Origin: Argyresthia goedartella | Taxonomy: Eukaryota > Arthropoda > Insecta > Lepidoptera > Argyresthiidae | NCBI GenBank assembly: GCA_949825045.1 | Contig: OX463813.1 | Coordinates: forward strand, 3,658,001-3,722,000 | Length of the DNA: 64,000 nucleotides | Direction of reading: 5' to 3' | Shown here: positions 12,246 to 22,321 of the stretch, piece after piece | Layout: every line of letters starts with the position of its first letter | How positions within the stretch are numbered: the stretch's first letter is position 1 | The notes under the pieces: model-generated | What the model was told of the DNA's origin: nothing | The model's input: the letters and a program-made list of their open reading frames with translations, nothing else | Databases searched by the model: none | Position numbers and translations under genes: made by a program

Positions 12246-12355
12246 ATCAAACAGTTTTTCATTGTGTTAAACACTAGAAAGTACAGTCAGTCCAGATATT
12301 TTTTGCATTTTGTTTGTAATAGTTAAAATTTTGGTTACAAATTTTTTGTTTTCGT

Positions 12356-12367
12356 AGGAGGGGATGA
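12356..12367 (+). promoter_or_regulatory. Polypurine tract of the gypsy element
   Basis: AGGAGGGGATGA lies directly before the 3' LTR, the normal position for plus-strand priming. Confidence 0.6.
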
Positions 12368-12368
12368 T

Positions 12369-12559
12369 TGTAGGGTATCATATTGTGCGTGTGTAGCATA
12401 TTGTCTCCTGCGAGCGAACAGCTATAGCGGCGACTAACTAGTCGTCTCTTACACCTCTTCGATAGTACGCGTGTCACTATTGTACTTGCATACCACGAAA
12501 TACATTACTTCATATTACCGAAAAGACTATTCTTTATCACCAATTAGGGATCCGTTACA
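12369..12559 (+). repeat. 3' LTR of the gypsy element
   Basis: 191 bp, TG...CA termini, partner of 3157-3349. It is followed by the CTTA duplication. Confidence 0.88.
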
Positions 12560-12890
12560 CTTATTTAAAGAAATTGGCTAGTTATATCACAATAAATCAT
12601 CACATTTATACATAGTTCATTGAAAATTATTAAATAGTTCTAGACTAACTAGCTTACAACACGAACATCTTCTGTCAAGAGAATAATAATAATATCAATT
12701 ATGTTTTAAAGTATGTATTATTTATGAATTATAATCAGTTTTCAAGGTTTACATCAGTCAACCATACACGTGTATAAACTTACTTATTTTAAAGAAATTG
12801 GTTAGGTATATCACAGTAAATCGGTAATTGAAAATTATTAAATAATTTTAGACTTACTAGCTTATAACATGAACATGTTCTGCCAAGATC
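12560..12890 (+). repeat. Left terminal inverted repeat, inner part, with partial tandem duplication
   Basis: 12560-12675 continues the left inverted repeat and pairs with the reverse complement of 14925-15049 (shared CTAGACTAACTAGC and AAAGAAATTGGCTAG). A second, more diverged version lies at 12778-12890. It includes an uninterrupted AAACTTACTTATTTTAAAG, which serves as the empty-site control for the gypsy insertion. Confidence 0.7.
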
Positions 12891-13102
12891 AGCCATTCAT
12901 AATAAATTACCTACTTTTTAACCATGAACGTACAAAAAAAGTCGGACGTAGTCTTGCTTATAACACACGTGTGTCGCTCAGAGTCGGCCAGCTCGCTGTA
13001 CGTACACGCCGACAAGCACACATTCCCACATTAGTCGGCCATTATGCACGCAGGCGTCAACAAAGCTGGTACGTTACGCGTAGAAATAAAAAGATAAACA
13101 GC

Positions 13103-13176
13103 ATGTCTTACGTGGTAAAGTGGTGCAAAAACCGAAGTGACCGGAGGAAAAAACATCCAGGAATCACGTTTCATAG
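13103..13176 (+). pseudogene. THAP-like first exon of a P-type transposase
   Basis: ATG 13103 opens MSYVVKWCKNRSDRR, followed by a KKHPGITFHR segment. It reads into a good splice donor (AG|GTAAATG) at 13176/13177. The pattern C-K-N-R-S-D ... G-I-T-F-H-R matches the start of a THAP zinc finger, which lies at the N-terminus of P-element transposases. The first zinc-binding Cys, expected two to four residues before WC, is missing. No later exons (second half of THAP or the RNase-H-like core) could be found before the right inverted repeat. The exon therefore looks like a remnant in a non-autonomous element. Identification rests on a short motif and position. Confidence 0.45.
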
Positions 13177-13464
13177 GTAAATGAATAAATAATCACTTAT
13201 TTCCAGTAAAACATTAAAATCAATCTTCATTCACTAGAACAAAATAATTCATCACAAGTCCAGTGTTGCCAATATTTAAGCTAGCAAAATTACCCAAAAT
13301 ATGGGAAAATACGGTATTATTAAGTTCAAATTATAATTAGATTATTTATTTAAGCGATTTATTTTTGGCAGCTGTTTCATTGGTCGGGAGGTTGTTATAC
13401 GGTCAGTTGAATAAATAAATTGGCAGTTCTTAAATTTTCGTCACATGAAAATTTGAACTTCTAA

Positions 13465-13785
13465 GTTACTGGCCCGATTTTCTTCACAGCAATATCTGGG
13501 GCTCTGGTTGGAACCCAATCATGATACTGAAGTCAGATTTTGAAAAAGTGGCGCCATTTTGATTAAGGTAGTTATTGGTTTGATTTGCTTCAAAATAGAT
13601 GTCTGGAGTACCGGTTGGAGTCCAATCATGATCCTGAAGTTGGATTTAAAAAAAGTGGCCGCCATTTTGAACATCGTAGTTAGTGGCCAGATTTGCTTCA
13701 AAATAGATATCTGGGGATCCGGTTGGAATCCAATATTGATTCTGAAGTTGGATTTAAGAAAAATGGCCGCCTTTTTGATTTTTGA
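13465..13785. repeat. Three tandem copies of a ~107-bp unit
   Basis: GGTTGGA recurs at 13506, 13613 and 13721. Each unit carries TCTGG...GGTTGGA...CCAAT...CTGAAGT...GGATTT and GGC(C)GCCATTTTGA with moderate divergence. A long minus-strand frame across it is a by-product of the repeat period and is not annotated. Confidence 0.75.
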
Positions 13786-14452
13786 TATTTTTTGCATTTG
13801 CGAAATGCTAATACGAAAGATTATAAAACAAAACATCATATTATACAACGAAAGGCAACATAAATATATTTTCACTAAAATTTAAGAAAAAATTGTTGCC
13901 AGTGAAAGTGTTTTTATGAATTTACACTCTGAACACGCTTTCGCCTGAACAGAACACAAAATAAATTTTATTAAATATATAGCGGAAAATATTTAACGAT
14001 TCGGTTTCACCACATTTCAAAACTTGAAGATATATCAAGAACCACTCAAAATAAAAGACACTATTATAAAAAACTTACTCAGCATTTGGGATGTTTATCA
14101 CTTTTAGGGCAGGATCAAACGGTAGGAAAAGTAAAATTTTGAACAAATGGGTGATCCACGTTAGTCAAGTTAGATAGTTTTTAAGAACTGTCGAATTAGT
14201 CGATTTATATGAGAGTTGTATTGAAATCCAAAACATGGCACAAAATGATGACACTTGATTCAATTGCTTAAAATTATTAAGGACTGTGATATTGACTGTC
14301 ACTTTTCTTGTTAAGGCGAGAGCCCTAACAAGAAAAATGATTAATTAAATTTTTTAACTTTTTTTTTTAACCCTAATTTAAACAGAATTTTTATTTTTTT
14401 GTCTATCATTCATGTATCATCTCCATCAGGTATTTTTATACAACTTTGCAGA
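13786..14452. other. Interior of the P-like element, nothing recognised
   Basis: AT-rich sequence with no gene or repeat that I can support. Confidence 0.4.
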
Positions 14453-14732
14453 AAATCCAACAGATAGTGCTGTGAATCGCAATTTGTTTTTTGCGCTTAT
14501 ATGACTAAAACGGGTCCATAAATCGAAAAATGGTCCTATTATATTGATATTATTTCTAAAAGATTCAATGATACCTCTATTATATATTATACTCTATTCC
14601 ATAGTGTGCTATATCATTGGATATATATTTTAAACATAATATCAATATGACCATTTTTCGATTTATAGACTTGTTAGAGAAAAGAAGCGCAAGAACCCAA
14701 GGGCGATTGACAGCACCGTCTGTTGGATTTTG
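14453..14732. repeat. Inverted-repeat (MITE-like) insertion
   Basis: The left arm starts AAAATCCAACAG and the right arm ends CTGTTGGATTTT. The arms of roughly 100 bp pair with a few mismatches (AGTGCTGTGAATCGC with GCGATTGACAGCAC, and CGAAAAATGGTC with GACCATTTTTCG). The central ~80 bp is AT-rich. No clear target duplication was seen, so the superfamily is open. Confidence 0.6.
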
Positions 14733-14924
14733 TGGAAGTGTTTTTTTCTTCCCTCTCTCTCATTAAAATATTTTAATTTTTTGACTATGTTTTATTGAAG
14801 TAATCATTTGGCTAACTTGGCAACCCTAAATTCACTCACTCATAGATATCCGCCGCCATTACGGTTCCTCAGTTTTGTCTTTTATACGTCCAGTTTTGTA
14901 AAATAAATAATATTATTATTGATC

Positions 14925-15049
14925 TCTTGGCAGAACATGTTCATGTTGTAGGCTAGTTAGTCTAGAACTATTTAATAATTTTCAATTACCTATGTACAAA
15001 TGTGATGTTTTATTGTGATATAACTAGCCAATTTCTTTAAAATAAGTAA
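14925..15049 (-). repeat. Right terminal inverted repeat, inner part
   Basis: Reverse complement of 12560-12675, interrupted at 15050 by a LINE and continued at about 16839. Confidence 0.7.
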
Positions 15050-16838
15050 CCTAGCGGTCATTTTCAACAATTGTATAGACTGCGGTGAATTTCCTGATTT
15101 AATGAAACAAAGTAAGATAATTCCCCTCTTCAAAGCAGGTAGTACTCAAGACCCCACCAATTTCAGACCTATATCAATACTACCAACTTTTAGTAAAATT
15201 TTTGAGAAATTAATCTTATCACAGCTATTACATCATTTTGAATCAAATAAGCTAATGCATAACAAACAGTTTGGATTCACTCGCGGTCGTTCAACAACAG
15301 ATGCCGGAATTCAGTTCATTGAAAGTATTTTTGATGCCTGGGAAGAGTCACAAGATGCCCTAGGCATTTTTTGTGACTTATCTAAGGCTTTTGATTGCGT
15401 TTATCATGAAACATTGATCAGGAAATTACATCATTATGGAGTTAGAGACACGTCATTGAATTTGTTAAAATCTTATCTGAACGGAAGAATACAAAGGGTA
15501 GACGTAAACGGAGAACGATCACCAGGATCATTGGTTTCTTTGGGCGTGCCACAGGGCTCAATATTGGGACCCTTCCTATTCCTCATCTATATAAACGACT
15601 TACCCTATCTAGGAAGGGACTGTCATGATATGGTACTGTTTGCTGATGACACCTCACTTATTTTTAAAACAAAGCGAAACCAACACGCTACTGATGATCA
15701 CGTGAACAATACCATATCAAGAGTGGTAAATTGGTTTAATGTTAATAATTTGCTATTAAATGAGAAAAAGACTAAATGTGTTAAGTTTCTTACTACTAAC
15801 GTTAAAAATAATCAGACATGTATAACAATTAAAAATGAGGAATTGGAATTGGTAACCAGCACAGTGTTTCTAGGTATAACGTTGGATTCCAAACTCCAAT
15901 GGGGTCCACATATTGATAAGCTATCGAACAGACTGAGCTCTGCAGCTTTTGCATGCAGGAAAATCCGTCACTTGACAGATTTAAAAACAGCCAGATTAGT
16001 TTATTTTAGTTATTTTCATAGTATTATGTCCTACGGTATTCTGCTCTGGGGCAGTGCTGCTGACATAAATACTATTTTTGTGCTGCAAAAGCGGGCTGTT
16101 CGTGCGATTTATAAAATGAATAATAGAGATTCTCTTAGAAATAAGTTTAAAGAAGTAAATATATTGACAGTCCATAGTCAATATATTTACGAGAATATTA
16201 TGTATGTCCATAAGAACATAGTTAACTTTCGAAGAAACTGTGATATACATAACTTTAATACTAGAAACAAGGACAAACTTGCAGTGCCCACTACTCGGCT
16301 CCATAAAATAAAAAACTCGTTCAAGGGTAATTGTGTAAGATTTTACAATAAACTCCCAAGCACTTTGACAGATCTATCAATTAATAAGTTCAAGAAATAC
16401 ATCAAGCAAAGGCTTATTTCTAAAGCTTACTACAGTATTAAAGAGTACATAGACGATAAAAATGCTTGGGACTGAATTGTTCTAATTAATTGTGAGCATC
16501 CTCACTGCCAGAGTTTCTTTTACTGGACACTTGGAGGCCTTTTACACCTCCAAAGATTAATTTAATTATACAACTCTTGACTGTGGGGACCATTTACATC
16601 TCCTATTATCATTGTATTATTGACTAAAGAGACTATACATCTCTGTTATTTATATTTTAATTATTTTATTATGACATTTGAGACTCTTTACATCTCTCAG
16701 AAACAATAATTAAGTACTTTTTTTTTCTGATAATATGATAATAATACCAAATGTTCTGTAAAAAATGAAATGAAATGACATGTGAAAGTGCCCTTGTGGC
16801 CTATTTACAGAATAAACGTTTTGAGTTTTTTGAGTTTT
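15050..16838 (+). mobile_element. 5'-truncated CR1/L2-group LINE in the right inverted repeat
   Basis: The inverted repeat reads ATAAGTAA up to 15049 and resumes AAGTTTATACAC at 16839. Between them lie an RT-coding region and a 3' end with GAGTTTTTTGAGTTTT tail repeats rather than a poly(A) tail. The 5' part (endonuclease, ORF1) is missing. The short AAGT shared at the edges may be target sequence. Confidence 0.7.
15102..16475 (+). CDS. LINE reverse transcriptase (5'-truncated ORF2)
   Basis: One uninterrupted frame of 457 codons codes for the RT domain and C-terminal part of a non-LTR retrotransposon. Visible motifs are NFRPISILPTFSKIFEK, the motif-A region FCDLSKAFDCVYH, motif B GVPQGSILGPFLF and the catalytic VLFADDTSLIF. 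The end is FYNKLPSTLTDLSINKFKKYI. The ATG at 15102 is internal to the original ORF, because the endonuclease domain was lost by 5' truncation. It is unlikely to be expressed as a functional retroelement, although the remaining frame is open. Related to, but a different family from, the LINE at 33906. Confidence 0.85.
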   Translation: MKQSKIIPLFKAGSTQDPTNFRPISILPTFSKIFEKLILSQLLHHFESNKLMHNKQFGFTRGRSTTDAGIQFIESIFDAWEESQDALGIFCDLSKAFDCVYHETLIRKLHHYGVRDTSLNLLKSYLNGRIQRVDVNGERSPGSLVSLGVPQGSILGPFLFLIYINDLPYLGRDCHDMVLFADDTSLIFKTKRNQHATDDHVNNTISRVVNWFNVNNLLLNEKKTKCVKFLTTNVKNNQTCITIKNEELELVTSTVFLGITLDSKLQWGPHIDKLSNRLSSAAFACRKIRHLTDLKTARLVYFSYFHSIMSYGILLWGSAADINTIFVLQKRAVRAIYKMNNRDSLRNKFKEVNILTVHSQYIYENIMYVHKNIVNFRRNCDIHNFNTRNKDKLAVPTTRLHKIKNSFKGNCVRFYNKLPSTLTDLSINKFKKYIKQRLISKAYYSIKEYIDDKNAWD

Positions 16839-17549
16839 AAGTTTATACACATATATAGTTAAGGATGTACTTACTTAACTTATTTTTCCTTTATTTCATA
16901 ATAACTTTTAATTTATGTAATTGATGTGATAATTATTTGTTATACATCTTATTTCTTTATTTTTATTATAAAACCTAGTGTTAATATTCAAGATCATCAA
17001 TAAAAATTACAACTTTGTTTAAAAGTAGATAAAAGTCCCTTTAATAACATTAACCACCAATTATTTGTGGTCTGTTTTCCATATTAAAGAATAGCTGCTG
17101 TTAACAAAATAACTCAAGTGGTGTTTGATATAATAAGGAGTTACCTACATTTGAAATTGTTACAAATTCCAAATAACAGTTCCTTTCTTCTACTTCTGGC
17201 TTTAAGTGTAAATATTAAAATAAACAATATTGATTTTAACAATCCTATTTTTTTTGCTAACTACCTACATAAGACAATCTATGATCAATGGTACAACAAA
17301 GTGGGAAGGTTTGTTATACCCATCTTGGTAACACTGTTACAAACTGGGAAAATAATTCCCAGTTTGTAACAGTGTTACAAACTGGCACTATTTTCATCCC
17401 AGTTTGTAACACTGTTACTCAAGGGTGTGACAAAATGGGAATCACATTCTGTTTTCTTTCCCATTTGGTAGCAGTGTGACCAACTGGGATTTTTTTTCCC
17501 AGTTTGTAACAGTGTTACCAAGATGGGTGTGACAAACTGGGAATACATG
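16839..17549 (-). repeat. Right long terminal inverted repeat, outer part
   Basis: Reverse complement of 2490-3156, with the same subterminal palindromic CCCAGTTTGTAACA units. It ends at GAATACATG and is followed by AAATGGCA (17550-17557). A plus-strand frame at 17118-17369 mirrors a minus-strand frame at 2667-2876 only because the repeats are homologous; I do not call it a gene. Confidence 0.75.
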
Positions 17550-17594
17550 AAATGGCATATACTACTTTCTCATTTTATTTTATGTGACGGCGTT

Positions 17595-18570
17595 TTTTTA
17601 GGGTTCCGTAGAGAAACAAGTAACCCTTATAGTTTTGTCAAGTCTGTCTGTCTGTCCGTCCGTCCGTATGTCACAGCGACTTTATTTTTATTAACTATTA
17701 GGACTACACAATTAAAACTTGGTATGTAGATGTATTCTGTGAACCGCTTTACGATTTTTATACAAAAATTTAAAAATCAAAATAATTAAGGGGGGCTCCC
17801 TATACATAAAAAAAAAATAAAAAAAATATTACCAGATTGGGTTGAAATATACAAGTTGATTGTGGACCCCACACTAGGTTTAACCTGTCACGAGGAGTCC
17901 TGGCCAAATCACAAGATTACAAATACTTAATTAGTTGCTTACTACATAAGTTAGTTTATTCGTAAAGACGAAAATTATTTTATTTAAGTTTTAGTGAAAA
18001 AAAGGAAAATGATATAAAACTAAAAATTTAAGCTAAGTAAGAACAACAGTTATATAAATATGTATATATTACAAATAAGAGTGGTATTGTGTATGTATGC
18101 AGAGAATGTTAAGGATAAATAAAGATACTTCATAATCAGTTTAATTTTACATGGAACTGAAACCAAAAAATCTTTTTTTCATCACACCTATATGTGTGGG
18201 GTGTCTGTAGATAGGTCTTTAAAAATGACGTTGAGGTTCCGGAAACCATTTTTCCTCAAAGTGAATGGATAAAGAGACAGACCCTTCCAAAGTGGAAAAA
18301 TGTGTCCCCCTCCTCTAACTGAAAAATCTACAAAAATATATGCTGTGTATCTCAATACACACTTTCAACGAACATTAGTTTGAATAAATTAAAATAAGCA
18401 GTTTTTAAGATATAAAACATTTATTAAAACGGCAAAGATAAATTCGTCATTCGTACAAATACTATGAAAAACAAAGATACAACATAAACACCCAGTCACA
18501 GTCACATATTTACTTGCTACAACGGAACCCTTCATGGGCGAGTCCGACTCGCACTTAGCTACTTTTTTTT
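17595..18570 (+). repeat. Lepidopteran interspersed repeat
   Basis: It opens with GGGTTCCGTAGAGAAAC and a (TCTG)n(TCCG)n tract at 17643-17668. It then has a GGGGGGCTCCC segment, a GGTTCCGGAAACCATTTTT/TGTGTCCCCC segment and finally an inverted GGCGAGTCCGACTCGCAC motif with GGAACCC. I recognise these blocks as parts of abundant non-coding repeats in moths and butterflies (from general knowledge, not a search). Boundaries are approximate and a central insertion near 17840-18150 is possible. No coding frame. Confidence 0.55.
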
Positions 18571-18697
18571 TCACTTGATATGATTGAAAAAAGCTTTCCT
18601 TAAATATAGCAGTATAAAAAATAACAACATAAAATGGCTTCACGCTTTTTCCCACGTGATAGCAGTGGCAGAATCGTGCCTAAATACAAAAATACAC

Positions 18698-19880
18698 TCA
18701 TTTAATATTAATATTACCTCCCCCGTTATCTATAACTGCAAGCAAACGCCACCAAATTGAACTAACTATATTAGAACAAATGTCAGTCCCTCTTAAATTT
18801 TCCCACACTTCCATACAATGCGCTTGCAAGGCCTCTGCATGTCCCACCTTTGCTCCATCAAACCCCATAAAATTTTCGATCGGATTAAAATCCGGTGACT
18901 TAGCAGGCCATGGAATCACGGCTATGTCGGTGTGTTGACCAAACCAGTCACGCACAGCTCCAGCCCGATGCACAGGACAGTTATCTTGCACAAATGATAA
19001 TTGTGGAATATCACCAGCTGGATAGGCACATCGCACAATTGGCAGCATACTATCCCGTAACACTTGCCAATAATCAGCACCTGCAGCGTCCTGCTATCGA
19101 CACCAATTCACCAGGCCCAGCGGCACCCATACATCCCCCACATGTTCACTGAAATGCGACCAGCTCCATATTTGCGACAACGTTTTCGTCACGGTAACGA
19201 GTTCCATTCCTGCGCCATAAGTGAAACCTGCCATTTTGGCGTGAAATAAACGTCTTCTCATCAGTAAATATAGTACCGGTCCAGTCAAAATCTAATATAC
19301 TCCCTGCAAACGATAACCTCTTTTGTTTGTGGGTCTCGTTAAGATAGGGTTTTTTAGCTGGCTTTCTGTGGTGTATGCCCTCAGAATGTAGAACTCGGTG
19401 AATGGTGCCCACTGAAGTATTGAATATTTTTGCGAACTCAGCATTCGAAATAAATCCATTAGATTCATATTGTTCAGCCATGAATCTCCGCTGTAATGCA
19501 ATTAGATGCGGGGGACGAGCACTTCGAGGACGACTCGTTGCTGCACCTTCTTCTTGGAAGCGAGTTATCTACCGTTTCACTGTTTCCCACTAAAACAAAA
19601 CAACAGTAGGAATTACATAAATATCCCGAGATGTCTAGTTAAAAAAATATATGCATAAATATTATAGCATACACATTAAAGATCTAAAGATAAAATACCT
19701 AATTATTGAAATACAAACATAATAATTTATAGTCACCGAATGATAAAATACTCATTAAAAAGAATACTTACAGTAAATCCTGTCCCATTAGAAATTTGAG
19801 ATATGTTATATCCTACATTATGCAATGCAATAATACGCATCCTGTCCTGCATATCGATGTGTGCTTGCATAGTCACGGCT
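18698..19880 (-). pseudogene. Tc1/mariner-like transposase with an intron, broken
   Basis: Minus strand. A first exon starts near 19873 (MQAHIDMQDRMRIIALHNVG, a helix-turn-helix start) and ends at ACT|GTAAGT. A TTTGTTTTAG acceptor near 19593 joins it to WETVKR, where a TAG stop follows at once. Further on are ISNAEFAKIFNTSVGTIHRVL, the first catalytic Asp in IFTDEKTF, the second in FVQDNCPVHRAG and the third acidic position in SPDFNPIENF. The frame is also shifted between about 19060 and 19150. The family is Tc1-like DDE; the copy is dead. Confidence 0.75.
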
Positions 19881-20399
19881 CGTAATAATCAATAAGTAAG
19901 TAATCAAATTTATCAACACATGCACATTGCACCCTCGCTAGCGAACTAGTAACGACAAAGCAAAGTTAATAGCAATAGCTATCTGATCCTTTGAGTAATA
20001 ATAATGTATAAATACTAGAGACGCTAGCTCGAACAAAATATGTGCCCGGTCTCTTGACGAGGCGGGCGTGTCAGTTGTCATAGATAAAAATCTTTGCGCT
20101 CAGATGCGACATGCCGAAGTTCTATATGGAGACAAACAGTCGCCTTTGCCCAAAAGTTTATATCGAGTGAATCCTGCACTGGTTGCATACTTTTATGCGC
20201 AGGAAACCTATTATGTGTATTTGGGAATAAATTAAAAAAGAATATGCACGTATCAAATATTTTAATGGAAGTATTTTTTTCTTTTATTGGACGGGATGTG
20301 GTTACAGTCAGTTTAATAAATAAATTGGCAGTCCTTTAAATTTTCGTCAGATGATAATTATCTATAATTCATTGCGGTAGTAAAACATGAGCGGTATTT
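19881..20399. other. No gene seen
   Basis: Probably the 5' part of the Tc1-like element and flanking sequence. Near 20320 it shares AATAAATAAATTGGCAGT with 13410. No terminal inverted repeats could be assigned. Confidence 0.4.
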
Positions 20400-20575
20400 C
20401 TGCTACCTTTCACTGCTATGAATCCTTAATCCTAAATTATCCTTATCATCTTGGTCTTGCTGGAAGAAATCTCTTGTTAGAGATAAGCTTGCCTTTGTAA
20501 ATGTCTTTTCCATAAGTTTGTAATGTGAATTTTCATAAATATAATACAGTGCAATAAAAATTCACAAAATATATG
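20400..20575 (+). mobile_element. 3'-end fragment of the LINE family at 6690 and 26236
   Basis: It contains CTTGCTGGAAGAAATCTCT, TGTT, AGAGATAAGC, TTGCCTTTGTA and a final GTGCAATAAAA. The same hairpin and tail are found at 10428-10530 and 30497-30610. Only the last ~150 bp of the LINE inserted or survived. Confidence 0.7.
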
Positions 20576-21641
20576 ACGTGCATAACACGATGGTATACGT
20601 AAATGTCACATCTGCATGTAAAAATCTTGTTACTCTTTGATTTTCAAAGATAACATGGCTGTCGCTTTGTTAATTTTTGTAATTCACAAAATATTATTGA
20701 ATATGCGTATTTTACTGATAATACAGGGTACTTAAGTATGAAAAGTTATTTCTTGGCTTTTTTGTGTCTTTACTGTTTAGTTTTTGCAGTACCTCAGAGC
20801 ACATGACGGCATTATTTTGTTTCTTACTCTCGCAATCAAAAGCGTCACAGCTCGGCAAGCGCGTGGCACAGACACAAGGTACTCTGTGGCACAGACTGAA
20901 TGGTGTTGAGTGAATTCACTTTACTTATAGCTTCAAGAAGTTCAGTTTGCGCGCCTACTCTAGTTTATATACATTATTACTCAAAGATCTGATCCTCAGT
21001 TTTACTTCTACTTTCTATATGAATAGGCAGCTTTTGAAATGGTTAACATTATTTCTATTTGTGTTTTTATCAACCTTCGAAATGAAACGTTCTAAAGTTA
21101 ATGTGATTTACGGTTATGGTTTTCTTTCATATAAAAATATAAAATGACAAACGATACCAAATCACAGAGGATTTGAACCATCGACCTTTTAGAATACTTG
21201 CGTTTGGAGTCCGAGAGAAAATTTTAGGGCGATAAGAATGCATAAAATAATGATTCCACATACCATCCCGATTTTATTTCATCTTCCCTGAACCATAGAT
21301 ACATTTTAAAGGATAGATTGCCAACTTCCCAACGTTTTTAGATTAGCGACTTTCCTCATGGAGCAACATCGCACGCTAGATCTCGGTGCCCCTGCCGATA
21401 TAAATTGCTCTTATATCCGAATAACGCGATCTAAATACAATTAAAATAATGTATTCATCTACCCAAAATATCGCATTGCAGTCGGATCCCTTCGTTCGGA
21501 CATAATAGCAATTTATATCAAGAATAAAACATGTAAGATAAAATATTATTAATACTGTATGTGGCCTCATAATTATTGGGCGCGTACGGGACCCTAAAAA
21601 TCAATATTAGAAAAATTAACCAATCAAATAGTATTAGAAAT
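20576..21641. other. No gene seen; one tRNA-like box
   Basis: AT-rich and unassigned. On the minus strand at 21165-21225 there is a perfect B-box (GGTTCAAATCC) preceded by GGACTCCAAAC, suggesting a tRNA-derived SINE fragment. It does not fold as a whole tRNA by eye. Confidence 0.3.
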
Positions 21642-21863
21642 TGTTGATGTAGGTATTAAGTTGTTGGCAAAATGATTTGTTGAACTAATGAAATATTGAT
21701 CATTGATATAGTAAATGTTGATGTAGGTATTAAGTTGTTGGCAAAATGATTTGTTGAACTAATGAAATATTGATCATTGATATAGTAAATGTTGATGTAG
21801 GTATTAAGTTGTTGGCAAAATGATTTGTTGAACTAATGAAATATTGATCATTGATATAGTAAA
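21642..21863. repeat. Minisatellite, three 74-bp units
   Basis: Direct, almost perfect copies start at 21642, 21716 and 21790 (TGTTGATGTAGGTATTAAG...). A degenerate TGTTGA continuation follows. Confidence 0.95.
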
Positions 21864-22218
21864 CAGTTGACCCATGAAGCTATTGATCTAGTGGTGTTGA
21901 AATAATAAATGTTGACATGAAGAATGTTGATCTTAGGTACCAGACCCTCTCGTGGTCCCTACGAGTTTCGTTAATCCGAGGTTTCATCGTTGGTGCCATG
22001 GAGCTAGACATCGGTGCCGGGGCTCATTTTACGATAACTTACTAGGTAAGCGAGCACTGAGCTGAATAAGCAAAGGTACTTACATATAATTCCTTCCTAA
22101 TAATATAAAAAACGCTGATCTGACTACCTACATACATGCCTATTCACCTAAAGAAATGGTTGCCTACGTGAACATTTGCCCTAAATAAATGAAACAACAA
22201 TAGAATAGTAATAATTTT
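21864..22218. other. Downstream flank of gene copy A
   Basis: No coding or repeat signal that I can support. Confidence 0.4.
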
Positions 22219-22224
22219 TTTATT
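22219..22224 (-). terminator. Poly(A) signal of gene copy A
   Basis: AATAAA on the minus strand, about 98 nt after the stop codon at 22322. Confidence 0.55.
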
Positions 22225-22321
22225 TAATCCAACTTACGTGCTGATTTGCACTTTACAACAAATGAAAACACTTCGAATCGGAATACTTATAATAGTTACG
22301 AATTCATTTATTTCTTTATCT

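Larger units (their letters stand above)
3157..12559 (+). mobile_element. CsRn1-like Ty3/gypsy retrotransposon, broken and nested
   Basis: Two direct repeats (3157-3349 and 12369-12559) beginning TGTAGGGTATC and ending GATCCGTTACA bound the element. The 4-bp duplication CTTA lies outside (3153-3156, 12560-12563). The uninterrupted target is visible in a related repeat near 12784-12800. Internal order is gag remnant, protease, RT, RNase H and integrase. Pol is interrupted by a 330-bp insert, a LINE and a Tigger fragment. The CsRn1 assignment rests on a CHCC-like Gag finger ([16 protein letters not shown]), the [10 protein letters not shown] protease and a TGGTGAaCCC primer site resembling the tRNA-Trp type; it is an inference. 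Confidence 0.8.
2490..17549. mobile_element. P-superfamily-like DNA transposon, non-autonomous, heavily nested
   Basis: The ends are inverted: the left end starts CATTTGTTTCCAGTTTGTC and the reverse complement of the right end starts CATGTATTCCCAGTTTGTC. Both are flanked by the identical 8-bp AAATGGCA (2482-2489 and 17550-17557), read as a target site duplication. The inverted repeats are about 0.8 kb long once later insertions are removed. They are rich in palindromic CCCAGTTTGTAACA-type units. An 8-bp TSD, a CAT terminus and an internal THAP-like exon (13103) are known traits of the P-element superfamily; hAT elements also make 8-bp TSDs but usually begin CAG. No transposase catalytic region is visible. 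Removing the gypsy element and the LINE leaves roughly 3.9 kb. Confidence 0.6.

Noticed and set aside
13559..13885. Overlapping frames of 108 and 118 codons on both strands
   Set aside because: They result from the ~107-bp tandem repeat and match nothing.
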